Positions 27,141-36,032 are shown, counted from the first letter of the stretch. The stretch: DNA of 44,491 bases from Burkholderiaceae bacterium (GCA_022843955.1 JALHMQ010000030.1:1-44491), one strand, 5' to 3'. Notes: generated by a model from the letters alone, not told the origin. Numbers and translations: made by a program.

Positions 27141-27722
27141 ATGGAGTTCATCGACTTTCGCGTTCCCGCACAGGGCTTCAGCCAGCCCTTGTTGCTGTGG
27201 ACCGCCTCGCATGACCGCGCGCAGCGCGTCGCGCTGTTGCTGCAGCGGCTGTTCGAACATCTGCGCCAGCACGGTCCCAGTCAGGCCACCCGCGTCACGG
27301 CAGGCGAAGTGCGTCGTTTCATGGATGAAGCGGCACCGCGACACCACCAGGACGAGGACGTCGACCTGTTCCCGCGGCTGCGTCGGCGCCTGGAAGCGGC
27401 CAACGGCAACGCCTTCGATCCCGCCCAGGCGCATGAGACCGCGCTCACGCTCGACCGCCTCGAACTCGATCACCCGGTGCTCGATGACCTGTGGGCGCAA
27501 GTGCGTGCGGCCCTGGTACACGCCGACAGCGCCACGCCAACCGATGCGCATTGCGCCTGCGCGGAGCAGTTCGTCGGCACCTTCCTCGCCCACCATGGCG
27601 TCGAGGACCAGATCATCACGCCAATCGCCGAGCGGGCACTGCGCCAGGACGACCTCGCCGCCATCGGCGACGCGATGGCGGCACGCCGCGGCACGACCTG
27701 GTCGGCGCTGTCCATGCGCTGA
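27141..27722 (+). CDS. Hemerythrin HHE-domain protein
   Basis: The 193-residue four-helix protein has the set of histidines and acids expected for a non-haem di-iron site: His24 in TASHDRA, His68/His69 followed by acids in RHHQDEDVDLFP, His111 in LELDHPVL, and His151/His152 with Glu155 in LAHHGVEDQIITP. The pattern fits bacterial hemerythrin-like proteins that bind oxygen, iron or nitric oxide. The ATG at 27141 lacks a Shine-Dalgarno sequence, and the frame is open 180 bp upstream, but that extension is not protein-like. It converges on the exonuclease gene. Confidence 0.88.
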   Translation: MEFIDFRVPAQGFSQPLLLWTASHDRAQRVALLLQRLFEHLRQHGPSQATRVTAGEVRRFMDEAAPRHHQDEDVDLFPRLRRRLEAANGNAFDPAQAHETALTLDRLELDHPVLDDLWAQVRAALVHADSATPTDAHCACAEQFVGTFLAHHGVEDQIITPIAERALRQDDLAAIGDAMAARRGTTWSALSMR

Positions 27723-27732
27723 GGCGTGGTTT

Positions 27733-27752
27733 GCGCCGGCGTGCGCCGGCGC
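27733..27752. terminator. Hairpin between convergent genes
   Basis: GCGCCGGC (27733-27740) and GCCGGCGC (27745-27752) form a perfect 8-bp stem with a 4-nt loop, just after the hemerythrin stop and downstream of the convergent exonuclease gene. It has no T-run on either side, so termination is only suggested. Confidence 0.35.
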
Positions 27753-27804
27753 TCGCATCAATGTCCGAGCCGTCCGATCGCCACCCTGCGGCGGGGCGCT
27801 GACT

Positions 27805-28509
27805 TCATCGCTTGCCCAGCCAGTTCTGCGCGCGCGTCATCTCGATCAGGTGCTGCGGGCAGGTCATCTGCAGCGCGTCGGCCTTGTGCAGACAGACCTG
27901 CAGCATCTGGGCGGTGGCGAGCGCGTCGGACAGCGCATCATGGCGCGCGATCATGCGGATCGCCATCGCCGCCAGCCAGTCATCCATGGTGCGGTTCTCG
28001 TTGCTCGGGTACAGCGCCGGCAGCAGGTCCGCCAGGTCGATCCAGCGGCTCATCGTGCCCACGCCCAGGGTCTCTTTCAGCGCCCGATCCAGCACGGTGC
28101 GGTCGAACTCGGCGCGGTAGGCCACCAGCGGCGCGTGGCTCACGTACTCCATGAACTGCAGCAGTGCTTCGGCCCGCTCGATGCCGGCCAGCTGGCGTTG
28201 GCCGCCGATGCGGTGGATCAGGATGTTGGCGTGGCTGGACGACTCGTCCTGGCGCAGCACGAGATCGAAGCAGCCCGCCAGGTCAATTGCGCCGCCGACC
28301 ACCGACACGGCGCCGATCGACACCAGCTTGTCGCGGTGCATGTCGAGCCCGGTGGTCTCCACGTCCACCGTCACGTAGCGCGACTTGCGGTGGGGATTGC
28401 GCGTGGGCGGTGGCGCCCGCTCGCTGAGCGCCTGCAACCGGTCCTCCAGTTCGGGCGCCAGCAATGCGCGCGAGCGCAGCGAGCGGCGCAAGGTGTCGAG
28501 CAGCGACAT
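27805..28509 (-). CDS. DnaQ-like 3'-5' exonuclease
   Basis: The 234-residue protein has an N-terminal helical extension of about 45 residues, then a DEDDh exonuclease domain. Exo I is VTVDVETTGLD, Exo II is near VAYRAEFDRTVLD, and the Exo III region has ARHDALSDALATA with the general-base histidine and the last aspartate. The family includes the DNA polymerase III epsilon proofreading subunit, but stand-alone copies beside DUF294 proteins are usually separate enzymes. Its ATG is 2 bp after the stop of the DUF294 gene, so they are coupled. Confidence 0.9.
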   Translation of the reverse strand: MSLLDTLRRSLRSRALLAPELEDRLQALSERAPPPTRNPHRKSRYVTVDVETTGLDMHRDKLVSIGAVSVVGGAIDLAGCFDLVLRQDESSSHANILIHRIGGQRQLAGIERAEALLQFMEYVSHAPLVAYRAEFDRTVLDRALKETLGVGTMSRWIDLADLLPALYPSNENRTMDDWLAAMAIRMIARHDALSDALATAQMLQVCLHKADALQMTCPQHLIEMTRAQNWLGKR

Positions 28510-28511
28510 CG

Positions 28512-30416
28512 TCAAAGCGCGAACGCGTAGGATTCTTTGAGGCGCTGCTGCAGCTTGCGCGCCTGCCGAAACGCCTCTTTGAGCATGCGCTGATCGACCT
28601 CGTTGAGCGCGGTCGGGTCGATGCGGTTGGGCGCCGCACGCCGGCTGCCGTCCTGCGTGCGCAGCCGCATCACCTGCAGGAAGTTGAACGCATCAACGGT
28701 GGCGGCGACATGCTTGGGATCGGCGCGGATCATCTCGCCGGCCTGGCGGATGCGCTCGAGCGTGCCCGGCGCGGCGATGCCATGGCCGAGTGCAAATACG
28801 CGGGCGGCGTCGACGAACAGGCGCGTGCCGCGTGTCTTCAAATCGAGGGTGCCATCGCCCTCCGGCCCGGAGTCGACCTCGAACGCGCGGATCAGACCCA
28901 GCGGCGGCTCGGTCTGCAGCGCGTTGGCCACCATCAGCCGCAGGAACAGCTTGTTGTCCTGCGTGCGGGCGAGCAGCCACGACAACAAGCGGTCGGCCAG
29001 CGACGCATCGCCATGCAGCGCGCGAAAGTCGAAAAAGATGTTCGCGTTCAACAAGGCCACCGGCGTGGGCTCGGAGATCCATGAGGTGAAGCGGCTGCGC
29101 CACTCGCTCTCGGTCAGGCACCACGACGGGTTGGAGGCCATGATGCCGCCCTTGCACAGCGGAAAGCCCAGCGCGTCGAGCGCCGTGTTGACCTCGCGCG
29201 CGAAGTCGAGCAGGTCGTGCCGCACGCGCTCCGGGTTCTCGTCGGCTACGGGAGCAAAGATCAGCGCGTTGTCCTGATCGGTGGCCAGCGTTTGCTCGCC
29301 GCGGCCTTCCGAGCCCAGCGCCAGCCAGCACCAGCTGATATCGCCGATGTCGTGCTCGGCCAGCACCTGGGCGATCACCTCGCGCGTCAGCGCGTCATTG
29401 AGCGCAGCGATGGTGCGCGTGAGCGATTCGCTGCTCGCTCCTTGCGCAAGCAGATTGCGCGCGAGGTTGCGGATGTCGCTGGCCACGTGCTTGAGCGAGG
29501 CCACGCTGTGCGCCGAGCGGATCGCATTGTGGATCTGCCGCAGGCTCACGCGCTGCAGCTCGAAGAGGTCACGCTCGAACACCGTGCCGATGACCTTGCC
29601 GTGGTCGACCACGATCACCTGAGTGAAGCCACCGACGGCCATCGCCTCCATCGCGTCGGCCGCGGTCTGGTGCGCCGGCAGGGTGATCGGGTTGCGCGTC
29701 ATCACGCGTTCGACTGGCGTGTCCAGCGGCACGTCGGCCAGCACCACGCGGTCGCGCAGGTCATTCAGCGTGAAGACACCCAGCGGCGCCTGCGCTGCAT
29801 CGACCACGATGATCGAACGCACGCCGGCCGCGCGCATCTGCAACAGCGCTGCGCGCAGCGGCGTGTCGACCACGCAGGTGACGGGCGCATTGGGGATCAG
29901 TTCGGCCAGCTGGCGGGTGAGCGTGTGCTGGTCAGCTGCCACCTGTGCATAGTGACGCTGCAACTCGGCAAGCGATTGCTGCGCCAGCACGGTGACCGCC
30001 TCGCTGCAGAACGCCTCGAACGACGGCGACAACCGCCGCAGCTGCTGAAAGTCGTCGACCCCGAGCTGGTAGGCGAACACATCGTCGACCGCGGTGTAGC
30101 TGCGCGTGGGCTGCCCGCCGGCCGACAGCGCCCCCACCGGAAAGCACTCGCCCGGCTGCAGCACGCGATCGGGCAATGTATCCAGGCCCGCCGCCTGGCT
30201 GGCCACGTGCCCCGTCTGCAGGATGTGCAACGGCGGAAACGCCGACTCCCGATCGACCACCACGCTGTCCTTGGCGAAATACGCCAGCTTCAGCCGCGGA
30301 ATCAGGAACTCGAACGCCGCCGCATCCATCCCCGAGAACGGCGCATGCCGCACGAGAAAGTCGCGCACCGAATCGAAGACGATGGGCGGCGTGGACGGAG
30401 CGTTCGTCGATGTCAA
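28512..30416 (-). CDS. DUF294 nucleotidyltransferase-like protein with cNMP-binding and CBS domains
   Basis: The 634-residue protein has, in order, a cyclic-nucleotide-binding-like domain (about 15-145), a CBS pair (about 175-290), and a GlnD-like nucleotidyltransferase domain with GSEGRGEQTLATDQDNA at 368-384. A substrate-binding-like helical region follows to the C-terminus. Members are thought to sense signals and nucleotidylate an unknown partner. In many proteobacteria it pairs with a DnaQ-like exonuclease and an acetate permease, as here. The start appears to be TTG 30416 with an AGGAAG ribosome binding site; no nearer ATG fits the domain. Confidence 0.9.
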   Translation of the reverse strand: MTSTNAPSTPPIVFDSVRDFLVRHAPFSGMDAAAFEFLIPRLKLAYFAKDSVVVDRESAFPPLHILQTGHVASQAAGLDTLPDRVLQPGECFPVGALSAGGQPTRSYTAVDDVFAYQLGVDDFQQLRRLSPSFEAFCSEAVTVLAQQSLAELQRHYAQVAADQHTLTRQLAELIPNAPVTCVVDTPLRAALLQMRAAGVRSIIVVDAAQAPLGVFTLNDLRDRVVLADVPLDTPVERVMTRNPITLPAHQTAADAMEAMAVGGFTQVIVVDHGKVIGTVFERDLFELQRVSLRQIHNAIRSAHSVASLKHVASDIRNLARNLLAQGASSESLTRTIAALNDALTREVIAQVLAEHDIGDISWCWLALGSEGRGEQTLATDQDNALIFAPVADENPERVRHDLLDFAREVNTALDALGFPLCKGGIMASNPSWCLTESEWRSRFTSWISEPTPVALLNANIFFDFRALHGDASLADRLLSWLLARTQDNKLFLRLMVANALQTEPPLGLIRAFEVDSGPEGDGTLDLKTRGTRLFVDAARVFALGHGIAAPGTLERIRQAGEMIRADPKHVAATVDAFNFLQVMRLRTQDGSRRAAPNRIDPTALNEVDQRMLKEAFRQARKLQQRLKESYAFAL

Positions 30417-30457
30417 TGTGCTTCCTGCACCGTGTCGTCTCTAGCAGCTCAATGAGA

Positions 30458-30481
30458 AAGGCCCCGCGCAAGCGAGGCCTT
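30458..30481 (-). terminator. Terminator-like hairpin between actP and the DUF294 gene
   Basis: Read on the minus strand, AAGGCC pairs with GGCCTT, with an inner stem and a 4-nt loop, and the sequence continues TTTCTCATT, a reasonable intrinsic terminator. It lies about 185 bp after the actP stop and 42 bp before the DUF294 start, so it could separate the two units or attenuate read-through. Confidence 0.5.
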
Positions 30482-30519
30482 GACTCAGCTCACGCGCTCA
30501 AGAGTTTGGGGGAGTCCAG

Positions 30520-30600
30520 AGGGGGCGAACCGCCCCCCTTCCTTCTGCGTCCACCATGATGGGCAAGGCCCCATGGGCCAGCTTGATCGGCCCATGGGGC
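30520..30600. repeat. Two further strong inverted repeats
   Basis: GGGGGCG (30521-30527) and CGCCCCC (30531-30537) form a 7-bp stem with a 3-nt loop. A 12-bp perfect inverted repeat, GCCCCATGGGCC (30568-30579) and GGCCCATGGGGC (30589-30600), has a 9-nt loop. Together with the hairpin at 30458 the 249-bp spacer has three stem-loops and no gene. Confidence 0.65.
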
Positions 30601-30665
30601 GGCGGAGCAGCCCCCTTTGCGTCCTCACAAATGGGAGTTGTACGCCCCGCGCCCGGACGGTGTGG

Positions 30666-32573
30666 TCAATGAGCGTGCGCCTTCGCCGCCAGGATCCCAG
30701 TGTTCTGCCGAACGTACAACTCATCCCACATGTCTTCCGCCCGCTTGTCTCGATACAGCAGCGAACCGAGGATCACCGCCAGGAAGCCGAGCGGGATCGA
30801 GATCAGGCCCGGGTTGCGCAGTTGGAACAACGGCGCTTCGAGACCCACCAGGCTGGTGTTGCTGTTCGCCAGTCGCTTGAGGTCCGCCCCGGCCTTGGCC
30901 ACGGCGTCGTCGAGCGACTTCTTGTCCTTCTGGGCCTTGGTGACCTTAGCCGCGTCGCTTGAAGCCAGCGCCTCGTTGATCGACGCGAGCTTGGCCGGGG
31001 CGCCGTCGATCACCTTCTGCGCGGCGGCCTTGATCGCCTTCGGGTAGGTCATGTTGGGCGACACCAGGACCAGGCCGATCGCGGTGACCGTGCCGATGAT
31101 CATGCCGGCGACGATGCCGCCGGTATTGCAGCGCTTCCAGTACAGCGTCAGCAGCACGCACGGGAAGTTGGCCGAGGCCGCCACTGCGAACGCGAGCGCC
31201 ACCAGGTGTGCAACGTTCTGACCCTTGGCCGCGATGCCGATCACGATCGCCATCGCACCGACGATCACGGTGGCGATGCGCGCGGCCTTGACCTGCTCCT
31301 GCGGCGTCACGTGCTCACCGCGAATCACGCCGACCCACAGGTCATGCGCCATCGCACTCGCCGCCGCCAGCACCAGGCCCGCGACCACCGCGACGATGGT
31401 GGCGAACGCCACCGCCGCCACGAACGCGAGCAGGAGGTTGCCGAGGAAGGAGTCCGGCCCGCCACCAAGATGCTGCGCCAGCAGCGGTGCGGCCATGTTG
31501 CCGCCGCCATCGACCGCCTTGATCTGGACCGCGCCGACATTGATCGCCGAGCCCAGTCCGAGGAACAGCGTCAGCACGTAGAAGCCGCCGATGATCGCCA
31601 TCGCCCAGATCACCGATTTGCGGGCTTCCTGCGCGGTGGGCACGGTGAAGAAACGCATCAGGATGTGCGGCAGGCCGGCGGTGCCGAACACCAGCGCCAT
31701 GCCGAGCGAGATCTGGTCGATCGGCGCCTTGAAGTACAGGCCGGGTTCGAGGAAGCGCTGCCCCAGTTCGGCCGGCGACATGTTGTTCGCCGCATCGCCC
31801 AGCAGCAGCGCGGTCTGCGCCTGGATCTTCGGGTCGCCCACCGCCGCTTCGAGAAAGCCCGGCAGCGAGAAGCCGTAGGGCAGCCAGACCAGCATCACCA
31901 GCACGATCGAGGCGGTCACCAGCAGCACCGCCTTGATGATCTGCACGTAGGTGGTGGCGACCATGCCGCCGAACAGCACGTAGCCCAGCATCAGGATGCC
32001 GACCACGATCACCGAGATCTCGTAGTCGATGCCGATCAGCGTCTTGACCAGCACGCCGCCGCCGACCATCTGCGCGGTCAGGTAGAACGTGGACACGGTG
32101 ATCACCGAGATCGCGCCGACGATGCGGGTCTTCTTCGGATCATTGCGGTAGGCCAGGATGTCCGCCAGCGTGTACTTGCCGATGTTGCGGCAGGGCTCGG
32201 CGATCACCAGCAGCACGGTGATGTAGGCCACCAGCCAGCCCACCGAGTACATGAAGCCGTCGTAGCCGTACAGCGAGATCAGGCCGGCGATGCCGAGGAA
32301 GCTCGCCGCCGACAGGTAGTCACCGGCGATCGCCCAGCCATTTTGCAGGCCGGACACGCCGCCGCCCGCGGTATAGAAGTCGGACGCCGATTTCACCCGC
32401 TTGGAGGCGAGGTAGGTGACGAACATCGTCATGCCGATGATCAGCGCGAACACGCTGAAGGTCAGCCAGCGCCACTCGGGACTGACGGTGCCGGCGGTCT
32501 GCGCCAGGGCAGGAAAGGCGATCAGCGGCAGTGCGAGCGCACCGGCGCCAAGATAGATGGCACGCTTGTTCAT
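30666..32573 (-). CDS. actP: Cation/acetate symporter (ActP-like)
   Basis: This 635-residue sodium:solute symporter takes up acetate and other short carboxylates. It has an N-terminal signal-like helix, then about 13 membrane helices. Family features include KSASDFYTAGGGVSGLQNGWAIAGDYLSAASFLG and YTLADILAYR. It is longer than the usual roughly 550 residues, because about 65 residues of Lys/Ala-rich helical sequence (about 513-575) are inserted before the last membrane helix. Its ATG overlaps the stop of the DUF485 gene, the normal yjcH-actP arrangement. No acs gene is present in the window. Confidence 0.93.
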   Translation of the reverse strand: MNKRAIYLGAGALALPLIAFPALAQTAGTVSPEWRWLTFSVFALIIGMTMFVTYLASKRVKSASDFYTAGGGVSGLQNGWAIAGDYLSAASFLGIAGLISLYGYDGFMYSVGWLVAYITVLLVIAEPCRNIGKYTLADILAYRNDPKKTRIVGAISVITVSTFYLTAQMVGGGVLVKTLIGIDYEISVIVVGILMLGYVLFGGMVATTYVQIIKAVLLVTASIVLVMLVWLPYGFSLPGFLEAAVGDPKIQAQTALLLGDAANNMSPAELGQRFLEPGLYFKAPIDQISLGMALVFGTAGLPHILMRFFTVPTAQEARKSVIWAMAIIGGFYVLTLFLGLGSAINVGAVQIKAVDGGGNMAAPLLAQHLGGGPDSFLGNLLLAFVAAVAFATIVAVVAGLVLAAASAMAHDLWVGVIRGEHVTPQEQVKAARIATVIVGAMAIVIGIAAKGQNVAHLVALAFAVAASANFPCVLLTLYWKRCNTGGIVAGMIIGTVTAIGLVLVSPNMTYPKAIKAAAQKVIDGAPAKLASINEALASSDAAKVTKAQKDKKSLDDAVAKAGADLKRLANSNTSLVGLEAPLFQLRNPGLISIPLGFLAVILGSLLYRDKRAEDMWDELYVRQNTGILAAKAHAH

Positions 32574-32923
32574 GCTTTGCTCCCACGCTTGCTGATCTGT
32601 TCGGCGTCGGCGACGAGTTCACGCGCCATCGCGTCGAACTCACGGTTGGCACGGCGCGAGTAGTGAAAGGCGATGCCCCAGGCCACCACGAACTCGGACA
32701 GCGCGAATACGAGGCCGACGTTGATCGGGCCCCAGAGCTTCACCTTGAAAAGTTCAGGGAAGTAGGCGGCGCCGATCGGCAGCAGGAAGTAGTAGGCGAC
32801 CGAGAAGATCATCAGACCCATCAGGAAGCGGGTCTTGCGACTGTGCAGGCGCTGAAAGCGCGGATCGGCGTCGATCGCCGACCAGTTCATTGCCGGCGCC
32901 GGCGCGGCGTGTATTGCGGACAT
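32570..32923 (-). CDS. yjcH: DUF485 inner-membrane protein (YjcH-like)
   Basis: The 117-residue product has two membrane helices (about 33-55 and 66-88). The loop PELFKVKLWGPINVGLVFALSEFVVAW is characteristic of DUF485. It accompanies actP-type symporters, and the overlapping stop and start codons (ATGA at 32570-32573) make coupled translation very likely. A good GGAGG ribosome binding site precedes the ATG at 32923. Role presumed accessory to the symporter. Confidence 0.92.
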   Translation of the reverse strand: MSAIHAAPAPAMNWSAIDADPRFQRLHSRKTRFLMGLMIFSVAYYFLLPIGAAYFPELFKVKLWGPINVGLVFALSEFVVAWGIAFHYSRRANREFDAMARELVADAEQISKRGSKA

Positions 32924-33222
32924 GTGTGCCTCCCAGGGCGTGCTCGATGCTTATTGGTAGTAATCCACGGCGCAGACGGTGTCGCTGACACGCGCCGTGG
33001 AGTCGACGCTGCGGCGCGCATCGATGCATGCAGCCGCAGCAACCTGCGGCGCAGGCTAGGCGAGCTAGCTGTCTAGGGACTTACGCGAATCGGTGGCTGA
33101 GATTGACGTGGATCACATCGTGACCCTCAACACGTCAGGGAGACGTAAGTAAAGAGCACCGCAGTGCGGATTCGCGTGACACCACGGCAGGCTCGTCGAG
33201 CCGCGCGCGTGCACGGCTGCCG
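32924..33222. promoter_or_regulatory. Palindrome-rich spacer upstream of yjcH-actP
   Basis: There is no gene. CCACGGCGC (32965-32973) pairs with GCGCCGTGG (32992-33000), enclosing GTGTC-GCT-GACAC (32979-32991). Further out, ACTTACG (33079-33085) pairs with CGTAAGT (33144-33150), with TGACGTG (33104-33110) and CACGTCA (33131-33137) nested inside. CGCGAATC (33084-33091) also pairs with GATTCGCG (33169-33176). The first hairpin would lie in or near the yjcH leader. Confidence 0.55.
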
Positions 33223-35256
33223 CTAAGGCAGGTCCGTCAACCCGGCAGCCTTGGGTGCGACGGTACCCAGCCGCGTCTTGAGCGACTGCGCCTTGTTCTC
33301 GAACAACGCGGCGTAGTAGACGGTGTTGCTCATCACCTTCTTCACGTAGTCGCGTGTTTCGTTGAAGGGAATCGTCTCGGCGAAGATCGCACCTTCGACC
33401 GCGCGCGGCAGCGTGGCACGCCAGGCGCGTGGACGGCCGGGACCGGCGTTGTACGCGGCACTGGCCAGCAGCGGCTGACCGTCCAGATCGTCGAGCACGA
33501 ACCTGAGATAGCTGGTGCCCAGGCGCAGGTTGACGTCCAGCTCGGTGATGCGGCGCGGCGCGTAGTCGGTCATGCCGACGCGACGCGCGACGTAGCGCGC
33601 GGTGGCGGGCATCAACTGCATCAGCCCCTGCGCGCCCACCGACGAGCGGGCGTCCTGGATGAAGCGCGACTCCTGGCGGATCAGGCCGTAGACCCAGGTC
33701 TCGTCCACGCCTACCGATTGCGCGTGCCGCGTGAGATCGGCCCGATGCGGTGCCGGGAAGCGCTGGCCGAAGTCGAACTGGGTGCGGGTGCGGTCGCTGG
33801 TGAAGATCATGCGGTCGAGCGAGTTGCGGCTGCGGGCGAACTCGGCGATCGCCAGCAGCTCTTCATCGCTGCGATCGCGCAGCTGCCACCCCCATTCACG
33901 ATTTCCCTCCACGCGCATGCCCAGGTCGAGCAACCGCAGCGCGCGCGTGAAGCCGGCATTGCGCGCATGCGCGGCGATCGCCTGTTCCGTTGGCGCTGGG
34001 GCACCGGGCGGCAAGACGATCTCCTGACCCAGCTCCTCGGCCGCCAGCTTGCCGTAGAAGTGGAAGCGCCCGGCAATGCCACGGAAGGCCTCCTGCGCCT
34101 CGTTCACCTGGCCGGCGGCCGCCAGTGCACGAGCATTCCAGTAGATCCACGCCGGATCCTTCTGCAGCTCGGCATTCATGCGGTCGTAGGTGGAGCGCAC
34201 CATGGCCCAGTCGCTGCCGCGGGCGTTGCCACGCAAGGCAGTACGCAACTGCCACTCGAGCACTTCATTGGCGCGCGCGGCGTCCGCACCCGTGCCAACC
34301 TGCTCGCCGCCGCGGCGGTACCAATCGATCGCCTCGGGCATCAGCTTGATCGCTGCCATGTGGCCGATGCGCCCCCACACGATGCCGCGCTGCTCCGGCG
34401 TGAAGTGCAGGTTCAGCGCGGCGGCGTGACGCGCCGCGCGCTCCGGGTCGTCGCGCGCCACACGCGCAATGGCGACGATCGCCAGCTCGCGCTGCACTTC
34501 GGTCAAGCGGCGCTCATGCAACGCCAGGAATTGAGCGGGCTTGTCGATCGCCTGGGCGAGCTGGACGCCATCGGTGCGCGGCAACAGGTCGCCCAGTCGC
34601 TTGGCCGCGCTGAGCTGGTTGTTCTCGGCCAGCGCCCGCACGCGATCCCAGGCGGAGATGCGGCCATCGGTCAGCAGCGCCTCGGTCAGCGCCATGCAGC
34701 CCTCGCCGCCCGCGTCGCGCGTACCGGCGAGCAGCAGGCGCGCCTCGCGGGCGCGCTCCGCCGCAGGACGGCCGTCGTCACGCCGGTAACGCAGCAGTGC
34801 CGCGTAGCAACGCACCTGCTGGTCGTCATGCTGCCAGACGAGTTGCGGCTGCTCGGCGGCAAAGCGGGCGAAGTCGCGCCGCGCGCCGAGGGCCAGCAGC
34901 CACTCCATGCGCAGCCGATCGGCGAGATACGTGCCAGGATGGCGATTGAAGAACGCGGCCGCCGCAGCATCGACTTGAGCCGGCTCGTCCAGGCGCAGAC
35001 GCATCTGTGTCTGCCAGAAGTCGACCCAACTCGACAGTGGATGGTCACCGAGGCGCGGTGCCAGCGAGGCGAGCTTCTCGCGATCGCCGACGCGGAAGGC
35101 ATCGCGCGCCGCCAGGAACAGGTCGTCCGGAGAAGTTGGCGCCACCGTGACCGGCAGCCGCGGGGGGGCGGCGCAGGCCGCTGTCGAGAACAGCGACACG
35201 CCCACCACCGCACACGCGGCAACGACACGCATCAAACGTGTGCAGTGAATGCTCAT
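33223..35256 (-). CDS. slt: Soluble lytic murein transglycosylase (Slt)
   Basis: The 677-residue exported enzyme cleaves peptidoglycan to anhydromuropeptides. A signal peptide runs to about ACAAPP. Most of the protein is a superhelical helix-repeat domain. The catalytic domain contains ESRFIQDARSSVGAQGLMQL with catalytic Glu at about 529, followed by MPATARYVAR and AAYNAGPGR, as in Slt70 family members. I chose ATG 35256, but 35232 and 35274 are also possible; none has a clear ribosome binding site. It is divergent from the ygfA-like gene across about 65 bp. Confidence 0.93.
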   Translation of the reverse strand: MSIHCTRLMRVVAACAVVGVSLFSTAACAAPPRLPVTVAPTSPDDLFLAARDAFRVGDREKLASLAPRLGDHPLSSWVDFWQTQMRLRLDEPAQVDAAAAAFFNRHPGTYLADRLRMEWLLALGARRDFARFAAEQPQLVWQHDDQQVRCYAALLRYRRDDGRPAAERAREARLLLAGTRDAGGEGCMALTEALLTDGRISAWDRVRALAENNQLSAAKRLGDLLPRTDGVQLAQAIDKPAQFLALHERRLTEVQRELAIVAIARVARDDPERAARHAAALNLHFTPEQRGIVWGRIGHMAAIKLMPEAIDWYRRGGEQVGTGADAARANEVLEWQLRTALRGNARGSDWAMVRSTYDRMNAELQKDPAWIYWNARALAAAGQVNEAQEAFRGIAGRFHFYGKLAAEELGQEIVLPPGAPAPTEQAIAAHARNAGFTRALRLLDLGMRVEGNREWGWQLRDRSDEELLAIAEFARSRNSLDRMIFTSDRTRTQFDFGQRFPAPHRADLTRHAQSVGVDETWVYGLIRQESRFIQDARSSVGAQGLMQLMPATARYVARRVGMTDYAPRRITELDVNLRLGTSYLRFVLDDLDGQPLLASAAYNAGPGRPRAWRATLPRAVEGAIFAETIPFNETRDYVKKVMSNTVYYAALFENKAQSLKTRLGTVAPKAAGLTDLP

Positions 35257-35320
35257 GTTGACGGTGGCAGACATGCGATACAACATCGATTCGAGGCTAG
35301 CACAGCAGGATCGCATCACC

Positions 35321-35920
35321 ATGGCAGAAGAGATCACATCGGCATCCGTAGGTGCAGGCGACGCACCCGACCGCCCTGAAGCGCAACGTCAGAGCCTGCG
35401 CCTGCGTTTACTCGCGGCGCGCGAACAATTGGCCGATCGTGCGCAGCGCGAATCCGTGCTCGTCAATCGTGTCGCCCGCTGGCTCAACACGATGCCGCTG
35501 GCACGCCTGGCGTTTTACTGGCCCATCAAGGGGGAGGTCGACCTCACGGGGATGATCACGCGCTGGCTCGCTGCCGATGCGTCGCGCCGCGCTGCGCTGC
35601 CGGTCGTCATGGGTGACCTGTTGCAGTTCGCGCCCTGGACACCCGGCACGCCGATGCAAGCCGGCCGCTACGGCATCCCGGTGCCGCCAGGCGACGACCG
35701 TCTGACGCCCCAGTTGCTGCTGATCCCCTGCGTGGGCTTTGACGCCGCGCGCTACCGGCTCGGCTACGGCGGCGGCTTCTATGACCGCACGCTGGCGCAG
35801 CTCAAGGTCAAGCCGGTGACGGTCGGCGTCGCATTCGACTGCGGCCGGCTGCCGAGCATCGGGCCGCAGCCGCACGACATCAGGCTCGACTTGGTCATCA
35901 GCGAAACCGGGGTGCTGTAG
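35321..35920 (+). CDS. 5-formyltetrahydrofolate cyclo-ligase
   Basis: This 199-residue enzyme converts 5-formyl-THF to 5,10-methenyl-THF using ATP. Family motifs are FYWPIKGEVDL near the middle, the C-terminal LLLIPCVGFDAARYRLGYGGGFYDRTL, and VAFDC. The N-terminal roughly 20 residues are low-complexity and may be dispensable. ATG 35321 was chosen; the frame is open to 35249, but that would overlap the divergent slt start. The arrangement slt/ygfA back to back is common in Burkholderiales, as far as I recall. Confidence 0.92.
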   Translation: MAEEITSASVGAGDAPDRPEAQRQSLRLRLLAAREQLADRAQRESVLVNRVARWLNTMPLARLAFYWPIKGEVDLTGMITRWLAADASRRAALPVVMGDLLQFAPWTPGTPMQAGRYGIPVPPGDDRLTPQLLLIPCVGFDAARYRLGYGGGFYDRTLAQLKVKPVTVGVAFDCGRLPSIGPQPHDIRLDLVISETGVL

Positions 35921-36032
35921 CGCGCCGGCATGCGCGCAGGCGGCCGGACGGTTCGACCGGGCCATCCCCGATTGTCCAAGCCCTTGTCGACGCGCACGAT
36001 CGGACGGTGACTCAGACTTTCCGAGCTTCGTG

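Noticed and set aside
31206-32663. A 485-codon plus-strand frame opposite actP and yjcH
   Set aside because: It is extremely rich in Asp, Arg, His and Gln with no hydrophobic core, while the minus strand encodes a clear symporter. It is an antisense shadow.
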